Assembly (NCBI GenBank): GCA_036346395.1
Contig: CM070599.1
Coordinates: forward strand, 37,253,232-37,317,231
Source: Hsuehochloa calcarea
Taxonomy: Eukaryota > Streptophyta > Magnoliopsida > Poales > Poaceae
Reading direction: 5' to 3'
Length of the DNA stretch: 64,000 bases
Positions 45,604 to 57,293 of this stretch are shown here, in pieces (position 1 is the stretch's first letter; each line of letters starts with the position of its first letter). The notes beneath the pieces are model-generated. The model searched no databases and was not told where the DNA came from. It was given only the letters and a program-made list of their open reading frames with translations. The translations under genes were made by a program, and so were the position numbers.

Positions 45604-46881
45604 GAAAGTTATCCTTTGTAGGAATATGTTAGATCTGGAAATCAAAGAAATGCCTTTCGAGTTTTCATACTTCCGCTAGATAAGATAACATCTTGGACTT
45701 GAGCATTGATACTCTTTTCTAACTTGATTCGCTACTAGTTGAGAATCACCTTTCACTAGTAATCTACGAATCCTGGGTGCTTTGGCTACACAGAATCCTG
45801 CCAGTAAACTTTTGTACTCTACCATATTATTTATAGTAGGAAAGTTTAACTGAATGATGTATTTAATGTGTTCTTCAGTAGAAGATATTAGGACAACTCC
45901 AGCCCCTGAGCCTTTGAGCATCAAGGAACCATCAAAGTATATGGTCCACTCTTCATGGTGTTCGTACTCGGGCCGTTGGGTAGGTTTAGGGTTCATCCAT
46001 TCGGCAATGAATTCTGCTAAAGTCTGAGACTTAATGGTTGTTCGTGAAATGAAATGGGGATCGAAGCCCCCAAGCTCGACTGCCTATTTTGCTATTCATC
46101 CTGATGATTCTATGTTTCGAGAACTTGACCAAGGGGATATGCAGTAGGTACGACCACCTTGTGAGGCTAAAAATAATGCCTTAGTTTTTTGAAGCCATAA
46201 GGAGATCGTATAGCAACTTTTGTACCTGTGGATATTGTTATCAGAAAGTTATCCTTTCTAGGAATATGTTAGATCTGGAAACCAAAGAAATGCCTTTCGA
46301 GTTTTCGTACTTCCGCTAGATAAGATGACATCTTGGACTTGAGCATTGATACTCTTTTCCAACTTGATTCGCTGCTAGTTGAGAATCGCCTTTCACTAGT
46401 AATCTGCGAATCCTGGGCGCTTTGGCTACACAGAATCCTGCCAGTAAACCTTTGTACTCTACCATATTATTTGTAGCAGGAAAGTTTAACTAAATGATGT
46501 ATTTAATGTGTTCTTCAGTAGAAGATATCAGGACAACTCCAGCCCCTGAGCCTTTGAGCATCAAGGAACCATCAAAGTATATGGTCCACTCTTCATGGTG
46601 TTTGTACTCGAGCCGTTGGGTAGGTTTAGGGTTCGTCCATTCGGCAATGAATTCTACTAAAGTCTGAGACTTAATGGTTGTTCGTGAAATGAAATGGGGA
46701 TCGAAGCCCCCAAGCTCGACTACCTATTTTGCTATTCATCTTGATGATTCTCTGTTTCCGAGAACTTGACCAAGGGGATATGCAGTAGGTACGACCACCT
46801 TGTGAGGCTAAAAATAATGCCTTAGTTTTCTTGAAGCCATAAGGAGATCGTATAGCAACTTTTGTACCTGTGGATATTGTT
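45604..46881. repeat. 640 bp tandem duplication inside gypsy C
   Basis: 45604-46243 and 46244-46881 are near-identical head-to-tail copies, offset 640-642 bp, with scattered substitutions. Each includes most of the archaeal-type RNase H and the preceding connection. Copy 45604 keeps an open frame at 45676-45996 (YFDGSLMLKGSGAGVVLISS); in copy 46244 a Gln codon has become TAG near 46490. Confidence 0.95.
45676..45996 (-). pseudogene. Gypsy C archaeal-type RNase H
   Basis: 106-codon frame with WTIYFDGSLMLKGSGAGVVL (first catalytic Asp) and INNMVEYKSLLAGF (Glu), then RRLLVKGDSQLVANQV with the third acidic site. This is the second RNase H typical of Tat-lineage gypsy elements. It duplicates the broken copy at about 46316-46640. 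Confidence 0.88.
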
Positions 46882-47384
46882 GTTTTTGTTCATGTAAGAC
46901 TTCACTTACGTAATATACCGATTGTTGGATATTGTCACATTCAACGACCAGTGCAACACTGACTGCTTGTGGCGTTGTAGCTAGATATATTAACAATATT
47001 TCTTTCGATCTTGGAGATACTAAAATTGGGGAATTTGTAAGGTACCTTTCGAGCTCTTCAAAGGCATCGTTCGCATCTTTAGTCCATTTGAAACACTTGT
47101 GTTTCCGAATAAGCTTAAAGAAAGGTAGTCATTTTTCTCCAAAACGTGCTATGAAGCGACTTAGCGCTACCATACAACCGGTTAGTTTTTGACTTCTTTC
47201 TTTGTAATCGGAGGGCGCATCTGTTTGATGGCCGCTATTTTCTGGGTTAACTTCAATTCCTCTAGTCGAAACTAGGAATCCAAGAAGCTTTCTAGAAGAA
47301 ATTCCAAACACACACTTCTTGGGATTTAACTTAAAGTTATGCCTTCTTAAGTTATTGAAAGTTTCTTACAGATAAGAGGTATGA
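46808..47384 (-). pseudogene. Gypsy C RNase H1 / tether
   Basis: 47129-47311 contains FGISSRKLLGFLVSTRGIEV and NPENSGHQTDAP, the end of RT. 46808-46996 encodes ALVVECDNIQQSVYYVSEVL and QKLLYDLLMASRKL, the end of RNase H. Frames are broken between them. Confidence 0.8.
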
Positions 47385-47388
47385 TCTC

Positions 47389-49240
47389 TGTGGATATCGT
47401 GAGGATATGTGCATGATCTTAGGATGATGAGTCAATTGGCAATGGCTTTGTTGGTTTGCAAAATCTCGCGTTTTCAGATTTGCTCCAGTGTTGTCAGGTC
47501 ACTGGCGGTCAGACCGGCCAGTGGAGCGGTCCGACCAGTAATGCTTGCCGGTCCGACCGGCCAAAGGTGTTGTTGGAGTTTGGGGCTAGGCCAAAAATAG
47601 GTTGTGTAGGCAAGTGAGGGGAGTCTCCTGGTTGTGGTCACATAATTTTTGGAGCTCCTAGTCAAAAGTTTTATTCATTTGAAAATTCCAGAAGGTTTCG
47701 GATTTTCGAGATGAATATTTGGCTAAGTCTTTTCGGGCGGTCCGACCGCCGTTGTGGAATCGGTCGGACCGGCCTGAAATCGGTCGGACCGGCTGTGTGG
47801 GGCGGTCAGACCGCCGATCACTTGGAGGATAGCCTTTTTGGCATTGTTGTATATGGAATGTGTTCTATGTATGAATTTCAATGCCTTATTGTTGGATATT
47901 GCATTGTTGAACTGACGTGGGTCAAGTTGTGAAGAACTTGTTCCCGGAGACGATTTGTTTGTCTATTCTTTGTGCGGCAAAAGTTGCTTGCAGTCAACAA
48001 CGTCAAGCGGTGAGGTGGATCGGGACTACGCTTGGAGAGCCGAGGTCCGTAACGATCATGGATGCGCAAAGTGAGGTCGTGTGACTCAAGCATGGTGCAT
48101 AATGGGCAAGATGGATCGAGCAGACGATTCGTGGCAAATTTGGTTGGATCGGCGGTGCGGAAGTCGGTGCAAGTCTGGGAGGTTCGATGGGATTCGGACG
48201 GGAGAGACTTGGCGACGTGATGAGAGCCGCTGATCAACCTACACGTGGTGAAACAGGCGATTGCTTCAACAGATGTGTGTGAGTGGGTCCCATGTGTGTG
48301 TGTGGGTCCCATGTGTGAAACCCTAACTCTCCATATAAATAGAAGGGGTGAGATGTAAAAGCCCCCCAAGCATTCATTTGGACTCCTCCACCTTTTTCTA
48401 GGGTTTGGAGAGGAGAGGAGATGAGAAGCTAGGGTTTGGAGAGATTTGATTGTGTGCTCTTTGATTGAGCTCTTGTCCTCCGTGTTGGAGTGGCTTTTAC
48501 AAGCATCACATTGAATCAATCAATTCATGAATGCTTGTTCTTTGGTGAAGTCTCATTTGCTTTCTTCTCTCTTTTGATGATTGTGGTGCTTTCTTGATCC
48601 GGTTGATTTTGGTTGATCTCTTGACCTCATTTACCTTGCTTTGATGTGTGGGAATACTTCTAGAACCATCTAGATCTTCAATCCCTCACAAGCAAGTTGT
48701 GGATCAAGTTTTTCATATTTCTAGGGTTTGAGCACTTCTTTGGTAAATCCTAAAGAGATCGATTCTGTGAAGTGGATCTGGAGGATCGTCGCTAGAAATA
48801 GGTCTCTGATATCCTTAGGGAGGTGTGCTCCAAATTTGGTCAAGTTTCATTGGTTGAATCAAAAGTTGGACCAATTTTTGTTTTGGAGTTGGGCTTGGTA
48901 TTTCGGTTCTGGACTAAATCGGTCGGCCGATTAAACGCGATCGACCGCCAAAGACATTGGACCGCCCGTTAACGGCCGGTCGAACCGATTTCAATCGGTC
49001 GGACGGCCCTTTGGCGACAAGAGACCGACAAAGTGTCCGACCGGCCAATGAGATCAATTCTCCACATTTGTGTCTTGTGGTAAAGGGTGTTATCGAATTC
49101 AGCACAAGGCTTCCTCTGTGCGTTTACTGATCTTCTTAGCTTTCATAGCTAAAGGAGAAAAGTTCGTGTTGAATTTGATTAAGGCGAAAAATCGAGAAAG
49201 CGTCTATTCACCCCCCTTTAGTCGCCTTTACGGTCCTACA
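47389..49240 (+). mobile_element. Solo LTR (family S), plus orientation, TSD ATCTC
   Basis: 1852 bp beginning TGTGGATATCGTGAGG and ending CCTTTACGGTCCTACA, flanked by ATCTC at 47384-47388 and 49241-49245. Full-length relative of 13198-15064 in opposite orientation. TATAAATAG at 48334-48342 is the probable promoter, placing U3 to the left. Palindromes of the CGGTCNGACCG type cluster at about 47495-47820 and 48915-49050. It interrupts the gypsy C RT. Confidence 0.94.
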
Positions 49241-49802
49241 ATCTCCAACATTGATGCTCTTTACTACCAGGTCATCAACATAAGTCTCTAAATTTCAACC
49301 TATCTGCGAATTAAAGTTTTTATTTTGCCTTAGCCTTTGAAAAGTCGCACCAGTATTTTTGAGACCAAATGTCATCTTTACATAACAATAAGTGTCGTAT
49401 GGTGTGATGAAGGAAGTTTTTCTTCATCATCTTTACACATATTATTCTGATGGTACCTTGAATACGCATCTAAGAAGCTTAATAACTCACACCTAGAAGT
49501 AGGGACTGCAAGCTGGTAAATCGTGGAAGGGGAAAGTCATCCTTTAGACAATCTTTATTAAGATCTATAAAATCGATACACATTCTCTATTTTCTATTAC
49601 TTTTTCTAACCATTATAGGATTGGCGAGCCACTCTGGATGGTTGACCACACGAATAAATCTAACCTTAATAAGCTTGTTAATCTCTGACTGAATTACCTC
49701 CTTCTGATATGGTGCAAAGCACCTTATCATTTGCTTAACCGGCTTTTTATCAGGCCAGAGGGCTAGGCTATGCTCGATCACCTCCTTGGGAACTCCAGGC
49801 AT
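49241..49802 (-). pseudogene. Gypsy C reverse transcriptase, N-terminal and palm part
   Basis: 49587-49802 encodes MPGVPKEVIEHSLALWPDKK and VVNHPEWLANPIMVRKSN, the start of Tat-type RT. Further down, LKNTGATFQR and the catalytic YVDD (49271-49282, reads ETYVDDLVVKS) are present in broken frames. The solo LTR enters about 26 bp after the YVDD codons. Confidence 0.85.
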
Positions 49803-50165
49803 GTAGGATACCTGTCAGGCGAATACATCCGAATTTGCTCAGAGGAAGGAGACGAGCAACTCTTCCAACTTAGAACCGGGTCCTGCCCCAACCAGTACTT
49901 TTTGGGTGGTTGTGCTAGGATTTTCAAGTCCAAACGACGCTTTGATGCTTTTCGGAGAAGCACCCTTGTTGAGTGGAACTTCCTTGGCCTTGTCGGAGAG
50001 TTTTGGTGTGTTCTTTTGTCTTGAGTGCTTGACCTGCGTGGAAGGTGGATTAGTATTCATGGTCGGAAGTTCATCGACCAGTTCCAGGGATTTACAATTT
50101 CATATTCTATTCCCTCGAACCGTAATGACCCCTTTTGGTCCTAGTATTTTCAAACTCTGATAGCC

Positions 50166-50417
50166 TTAATGTGTAACTATCAAGAACTTTGCTAGTGTCG
50201 GGCGACCAAGAATTCCATTGTATGCAGTTTCAAAATCTACTACATCAAATGAAATCTTCTCTGATCGGAAGTTATCTGGTCTTCCGAATGTAATTGGTAG
50301 GGAAAGTTGCCTTATCGGTTTAGCAGTAGACCCTGGAACTATATCATGAAAGGTATATTTCACAGGCTTTACTTTTGACTTGGGAATTTGCATTTCTTCT
50401 AATGCTTCCGTAAACAA
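50166..50417 (-). pseudogene. Gypsy C protease-RT linker region
   Basis: 83-codon frame with SFDVVDFETAYNGILGRPTL and AKFLIVTH, the conserved YNAILGRP-type block at the end of the protease domain in this lineage. Preceding and following frames are broken. Confidence 0.8.
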
Positions 50418-50639
50418 AATATTTAGAGAACTACTACCATCTACTAAAACTCAATTAACTTTGCAATTATTTATAGTAGGTTCTACAACAATAGGGAACC
50501 TACTTGGTCGAGTTGAAGGGATCCGATAGTCTTCCCAGCTGAAGGAGATAACTGTCTCCGACCATTTGGTGGCTTGACGGTGATCGGAGGTTTGGCAAGG
50601 TTCACTTCCCATTTCACGGCCTTCAAATAGAGCCCAGAC

Positions 50640-50945
50640 TCATATGAGGAGGACCCGTAAAAATATCATATCGACGGTGTACTGCGGCTCCTGATACTCT
50701 ATTTCTTTGTCATTATCCTTGTCTTTTTTGGAGCTTGGCTCTCCAATCTCCTGTATGAAAGGAAAGAGACCTTTACCTAAATAATAGTCATCTAGCTTCT
50801 TTTGTTGGGCTCGGCAAGTGCGCAAATCATGCCCTGCCGCCTGATTAAGTGGACACCACTTCTTGATCTTTTTGTATTCATTGAATACAATTGCTTGTGT
50901 TATGATGACTTGGCTTCTGGATCCCCTATGTTGTTCGTCATTCAC
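50640..50945 (-). pseudogene. Gypsy C gag C-terminal fragment
   Basis: 101-codon frame including KKWCPLNQAAGHDLRTCRAQ, the zinc-knuckle-like Cys/His cluster of Tat-type gag, then a charged EPSSKKDKDNDKE tail. The upstream gag is missing: the frame begins right next to the LTR U3 sequence. Confidence 0.75.
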
Positions 50946-50949
50946 CCTT

Positions 50950-51392
50950 AAATACTTGGTGAAGAGGTGGCAGTTGCACTGGAGAAGACACCTTTTGGGA
51001 AGTGATGCATCCGGTAAGGGAGGCAGTTGTAGTTAGCAAAATACCAACTGATCGCCGGTTAGTGTCAATTAGAAACAAAACATGTGTAGTAGTTTTTGTC
51101 AGTGACTTAGGATCGAAAAATATTGTGTGGTTTGGGGCAAATATGGTCGTGTCCCATTCATCACACGGAAGGGACATACTTGGAATCAAATCCAAGTTCC
51201 AGTTCAAAAGACTCTTAGTGCAGTTACCTGGTCGGGTGATAGGTACAGTGCCTCTCCGACCAGGGTATTCGTTGAGCAACCATTGAGATTCTCACAACCA
51301 CATGTGTCTTAAACCTCGGGGGTTACAACCATAAGGGTCATGATGTTTTTAATTAAATGTTAAAGGGGTATTAAGAAAATTAATCCTCGTCA
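50950..51392 (-). repeat. Partial 5' LTR of gypsy C (U3 only)
   Basis: Starts TGACGAGGATTAATTTTC on the minus strand at 51392 and is alignable block by block with the LTR at 34844 up to the TATA-like AGTATTTAAGG near 50955. R, U5 and the primer-binding site are missing, with gag following directly. Confidence 0.75.
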
Positions 51393-53039
51393 CCATGGCA
51401 CAACAATTTTAATAACAGTGGCCTCGCCACAATTCCATATATCATTAAGTCAAATTTTCATAATTATCATTGTGAAGGAACCCATCAAACAACTAAAGCA
51501 TGACTAAGCATATTTATATTTTTTTCATGTTGTTAATAAAATATGTCCAACTAAAATTATCCATTTCTAGTATATCAAAGGAAACATGTCATTCACAAAT
51601 TATCAAAGTGTCATACTGTCGAATGGGTACTTAGCTACTCCCAAAAACAGTTGATATAAAATTAGCAACATATTTTGACATAAAACAATATAATTTTGTA
51701 AAAATGGGTACAACATGTTCAACAGTCCACGAGTTGGCTTTGTCGAAGTTTGTAGTTGTTCTGGTGGGTTGATCTTGGAAAGCTTCGGAAACACCAGATT
51801 ATATACACGCAAAATAAGACAAATAAATACAATAAATCCAAATAAAATCCAAAATTAACAAATTAGAGAAAAAATACATATAATGAATTTAAATGAATTT
51901 GGGAGTAAGAATAGACGAAATCAAAGTTCGTACGAAGGAGAACGAAGATCCGAAAGTTTAATTTTCACATGAAATGGTGGAATTATGAAAAAGAGGGAAT
52001 ATTCCAGGGAATATGCCTTTTAAGAATTAAGGGATTAAATAAAATTGCTGCCAATAGGCCCCGCATGGAAGTGTTAGAAAGAAAAAAGAAGAAGAAACAG
52101 AGCACAAGCAGAGTAGGAGAGGCGTACTGCTCAGGGGTGGCGCCGGCAAGGGAAGTCAAGGCGGTCCACGGCGATGACCAAAATAGAATGGTGGAAGGGT
52201 AAGGAAATGGTAGGAGGTGACAAAGACAGCTACGACTCTGACGACGGCGAGGCAGAGGTGCACGGGCGGCAAAGAAGCATTATGGGGCGTGAGCTAGCGA
52301 GGGGATTGTGTTGCTGGGGTCGGGATGGTCAGAGATGGTACGTGGAGGCGTAGCAACGGTGACCGGCGGCGACAAAAGTGGAGCGACATCGACGGCATGG
52401 TCTGGCGACGGGAAAAACCGAATTGATGTGAGGGATGGGAAGAGGAGTATCGGGGACACGACGTAGCGCGGTTGGTTTGGTCGGAGGATCGCTGGAGAAG
52501 AAGATTAACTCGATGGCGTAATGGCCGAAGTTGGAGAAAAGAGAGGATGGTGTTGGGCGTTCCGGGCAAATGGAGAGGAGTTGAACAAAGTGGTCTGGGC
52601 GAAACGAAGAGGGGAGAGAGGGACACGTGGTGCTCCTCGTATAATGTGAAGGCAGAGCTTGGATCGACGGGGAAAGAGGGTGGACACGACGCGACTTTCG
52701 GATGACATTGAAAACAGAAGGGAAAATGTAAAATTAATTGTGGTCATGGGTGTTGAAGTGAAATTGATGGTGGGTGAACGTGGTCAAGAGTAGTGGGGTC
52801 GTAATGGCTCTAACGGAAATGGAATTAATGCTTCGTGTGCAAAGACTTGAAGACAGGAGCAACGCATGGTGGTGCGGTGGGCTGGGCGTGCGGTGGAGCT
52901 AGGCGCACGGCCGAGGGGGGAAGGCCGTGCAGGGGGCCAAGGGGAGGGGAAGGGGAGGTGGCGTTGGGGGTCAAGGGAAAGTGAGGGTGCCGCGCCAGGC
53001 CGGCACCTGCCGGGGTCCAGAATGGGGCGGCGCAGCCAA
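51393..53039. other. Non-coding or unassigned interval
   Basis: AT-rich to 52000, then GC-rich with overlapping open frames on both strands (52060-52750) that show no domain. No gene called. Confidence 0.4.
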
Positions 53040-53534
53040 GGTAGTTAAAATCGCGATCCTACTCTCAGAGTCTTACGATTCTACGAACTCACGACAGCAT
53101 GTCGATCCAAATCACATTGTCGATCCTATTTGTAGAGACTTAGGGCAAAAAAAATTGTGATTTTTTAGAGGCCAGGCTTTGCTGATATTTTATTTTAGAG
53201 CAAAATTTGTTGATATTAATTTTTGAGAATAAAACTACAAATAAACAAGGAGCATGCAAAATATTTTAGGGTAATATTGTTCTCCTGTCGTTCAGAACTA
53301 TATCACCCATCATGTGAGACCATTATGCTTTTCTGTTGTGTGATAAGAAGTGTTTTGCCCTTTTTGGTAATAAGTAAGTGGTAAACCTTATAAGAATCAT
53401 ACAAACTTATAATATAGATGTTAAATATGTGTATATTTACAAATCCATATAATCACCGAATCTATGATTCGATGCTATGATTCGATCCCACCAGAGGCAA
53501 ATCGATTCGACTCGAGATCTCGACTCTGACTACC
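53040..53534. mobile_element. Candidate 495 bp TIR element
   Basis: Left end GGTAGTTAAAATCGCGATCC; right end in reverse GGTAGTCAGAGTCGAGATCT, about 14 of 20 matches. Internal sequence is AT-rich and non-coding, as in a non-autonomous element. No TSD is evident. Confidence 0.5.
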
Positions 53535-55183
53535 ATGGGCGAATGGAGAAAAAAAAACAGAGGCGGAGAGCTAGGAGAAGAAGAAAGAAGGAAAAATAAA
53601 GGAAAGAAAAGGAGAGAAGAGAAAGAAAGAGGAAAAGAAAAAGAAAAAAATTTGACCCCAAGAAAAAACAATTTCAGAGAAAATTCAAATTGAAATTTGA
53701 AATTGAAATTCGGCTGAGGTTTGAAATTGAGGATAGATTAATTCAAGATGAGAATTTGAAATCAAAATTGGTCGACAAAATAATTAATTTTGGAATAGAG
53801 GTTTGAATTGAGAATTGAATTTGGATCTTGATTTAGAGTTGAGTGAGATTTGGGATTTGATTTGAATATTATTTATATAAGCATGAAATCAAAATTAAAA
53901 GCCAACACTTGGAAATAATTATTTTAATTAAATTTTGTGAGAAATAAAATGTATTTAGGGAAAACAGAAAAGCAATAAATTAAATTGGACCCTAAGAAAT
54001 AACAAAAGGACTTCGAGAAAATCTCAGAAAATCAAAAAATCAAATAAACCAGTTTTGAATTCAATTGAAGTTTTATTTATTCATATTAAATTGTTTTATT
54101 TTTTTAAAATTTCAAATTAAGCTTTAAATAATTCAAGAAAAATTCAACTAGCTTTTTTATTTTGAAAAATATCAAAAAGACCAAAAAATTAGGATATTAA
54201 ATTATGTCACCTTATGTGACTAGTGCGAAAGTAGTCTCAGCAACTACATTTCTCTTCTCTTCTGTTGTCTTCATCGCAGCTTCTTACTCCTTCCTCGCAA
54301 CCTATATTTTCTCATGAGTCATCTTCTCGAACAACGGGAGTAATACTAATCACCACCAAGATATGTCTTGTGTTACTGCACGATCACGATAACTCTTCAA
54401 TCCAGAAAGGATCTAAGCACCATCGGTCATCACACCAATCACACAAAGCAACATCTTCCAATTTGTGTGTGCCTCCTCCTTTTCTGCTCTGCTTTTAATC
54501 TCCTTGCAGCAAAGCAAACAACATCACACAAACAACAACAACCTTGCCTCTTAATAACAAACAACAGTAGGATGCCCTTGTTTCTTCCTCTCCCCGTCTA
54601 TGCTCTTCACGACAGCCAACAGGAGCTGGCAAGCAGCCGGCTGCAGCGGCACAAACGCGCCTGCGAGATGGCGCCGTGATGCCCTGCGCTCATGCCCACG
54701 ATGCGTTGTGGTGATGGTTGGCACACCCGTCCGTGAGGCGCCGCAGGGGTGGCCCACATACTCGCAAGACGGCGCTACGGTGGTCCGAGCCTGGGCAGCG
54801 ACGACAGCTACAGGTGTCAGAGGCGGCGGTGGTTGAATGGCGGTGCCCGCCCCCGTTTGCCCGCGGCAGCAAACTACGAGGTGTGATCGCAAAAACATCA
54901 CCAACACTACCTCACCTCTTGTGCATTATTGTGCTCTGCTCGCGACCGTCGTGTGCTGGAGTAGCCGAGTAGTACCCCTACCTACGTCGCTACGCCAGCA
55001 CGCCGAGATTTTCGCGTCCTACCGACAGGGACTCCCCGTGCCCATTTTTTTCCAGCGGAATTCCACATCAGCAATCATGGATTCGTGGGCGCCGCTGTCT
55101 ATTTTACAGGCCATACACATCACTCACTGGCTTTTGCTCTCCCTCCGTGCGTGAAGATAAATTCAGCGAGAAATGGACGCGTT
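53535..55183. other. AT-rich tract then GC-rich unassigned frames
   Basis: 53535-54200 is A-rich with repeated GAAATTGAAATT-type words. 54240-55150 is GC-rich with overlapping frames on both strands (longest 118 codons, minus, 54551-54907) and no domain. Possibly the remains of another LTR. Confidence 0.35.
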
Positions 55184-55438
55184 TGTTAAGAAACCGGCTA
55201 GGCCAGGTAGGTCTGCTCTACAGCGGACTCTTCATTTTTTAGTAGATTATATAAAGAGGGATTTTAGCAATTATACTATAGTTTTACAGAGAACAATAAA
55301 TAAAGAGTAAAAATCACCTCATATCTCTGTATTCAATATACTATTTCTATTCTTATGTTCACGTATTGTTCTTACGATTCTAAGTTTGTCTACGTGGTAA
55401 TCGCTTGAACTAGACTTCTTAGCGACGGTTCCTCAACA
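55184..55438 (+). repeat. 5' LTR of copia E
   Basis: 255 bp, TG...CA. Shares with 58539-58757 the GTAGATTATATAAAGAGGG-type TATA block and the ATATCTCTGTATTCAAT block, at moderate divergence. Confidence 0.85.
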
Positions 55439-55716
55439 TGTTATCAGCACGATCAACTATCTCGGATTGAAAGGTAACCGTCAAAGAATGACACTTGTAG
55501 ATCGAATTATTTTTTCTAGATCGCTTTCAATTCCGCAATTGTTGCTTTCTAGACTATTTTATCCTACGGTGCAAATCCGCTCTAATCTACCGCGAGCTGA
55601 CTTAAAGTCTCCAATACCGATCGGTAGATTATATGAAAGAGTAGATGATGATTGCACTATCAAATCCGTTCTAATCTAACATGAGGCGACTTGAAGTCGC
55701 CGACCAAACCGATCGG

Positions 55717-57288
55717 TGTATTGCATGAACAGTAATTACATAGACAGTACAAAAAAGAGGAAAAAATAGGATCGGACGGCGCCGCCATCGGCTTGAAGCC
55801 GTCCACCCGGCCTCCACGCCACTAGGCCGCGCCTCTGGGCTCTCTACGGCCACCACCTCCGCAAGGCCACCCGGCCGCCGCCTCCGCACGAGCGGCGACG
55901 CCGCGCCACGCCTTCTCCTCCTGCTCCGATGATCATCATGAGTTGCGGATCGTCCTAGTGCTGATGCTTCGCAATAACACCTTCAAGGTATCCACACGTA
56001 TGGGGCAGGGACACCACACGTTGTAGTGCTAGCGCCGGCGGTGTGGTTGAGAAAGGTGTGGCTATTAGGGTTTCGAAAATTCTTCAAAAGGATTACTGCA
56101 TCCCTTGTCACTGCCCCTCTATTTATAGGCATCCATAATGGGTCTCAAACTTGATGCCCATTAGGAACTCGTGGCCTGCAAGAATTCGGATCACCATCCA
56201 AATCAAATCCTTGCCCTTTAATCAGTTGTGACTTGGAAACTCTTTTCCGACCACAAGTCATCACGGTACCTAGCAGCACATAACGATTCCCGAACACATA
56301 TAGAATATATCAGATGAACCTTAATGCAATACGATCTAAGACCAGGTCCTTATTACTTACGATCAACCCATACTTAGTTACGACCATTTTGTAACTCGTT
56401 ACAACCAGTTAGTGATTACGTTCGACCAATCTACGACCAGCTCGTATCTCCATACGACCAGTTGCAAGACCTTGTTCGACCAGTCTACGACCAGTCTATA
56501 TCTTTATACGACCAGCTCGTATCTGGTTGAACCGAACGACCTGCTTGTGTATTCTCTATTTGCCTCACGATATCTGGTTGAACTCTAGGTGAGATAATTT
56601 GTCATCCAAAGACTGTTCAATACTTTCTCGATCAAGTGTTGAATAACTTCATGTGGTCGACACTTCGACCACTAGTGGTATGGCTATGCACTTTCTTTAT
56701 CTGACCACAATGAGAGGCCTAGAGGCATCTCTTCTATTATGTTAGGAGGGGCAAATCCCATATTTGACCAATCACATTCATCTGTATGTTTCATAATATA
56801 CCCGAAAGCTACCTTTATAACTACTTAGTTACGAGTAGCGTTTGGCAACCTCTAAGAGTAATATTACACATGTAGGAAACCATGTTGATATCAGGTTTAA
56901 GGATTGTACATCATCATTGATTGAGACCAACTAATGACACATAGAATCATAATAATCTCAATAGTGTCTCAAGGTGGGTCTTATCCATCACTATGTTCTC
57001 TAACTTGTGTCCATATTATTGGTTTGATATCTCCATATCTATGACCTGTAAAACATAGTCATCAACCAATACATATGTCAGTCTATTCATATGTGTCCTC
57101 ATATGTTTTCGACTAGGGAACGTTTAAGAATAATCATCGTAGAAATACAGAGTTTCATAATCAAGTCACATACTTGATAATAAATATTAACGATATTATT
57201 CCAGGAACAAGATAACATATTATCCAATGTTATGAACATAACAATATATAATCATCTGTATGATTGCCTCTAGAGCATATTTCCAACA
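55717..57288 (-). mobile_element. Angela-like copia solo LTR, TSD ATCGG
   Basis: 1572 bp. On the minus strand it starts TGTTGGAAATATGCTCTAGA, the well-known start of Angela-type grass copia LTRs, and ends CATGCAATACA. ATCGG flanks it at 55712-55716 and 57289-57293. Many CGACCA words lie at 56340-56560. No internal coding domain. Confidence 0.93.
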
Positions 57289-57293
57289 ATCGG

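Larger units (their letters stand above)
44650..51392 (-). mobile_element. Ty3/gypsy retrotransposon C (Tat-like lineage), truncated and rearranged
   Basis: Minus-strand element of the same family as B. Order from 51392 downward: partial 5' LTR (51392-50950), gag zinc-knuckle end (50945-50640), protease region (50417-50166), RT (49802 to about 47129, broken by a solo LTR), archaeal-type RNase H present twice by a tandem duplication (46881-45604), and integrase (45310-44655) that ends mid-core. The 3' LTR and antisense gene are missing. Confidence 0.9.
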
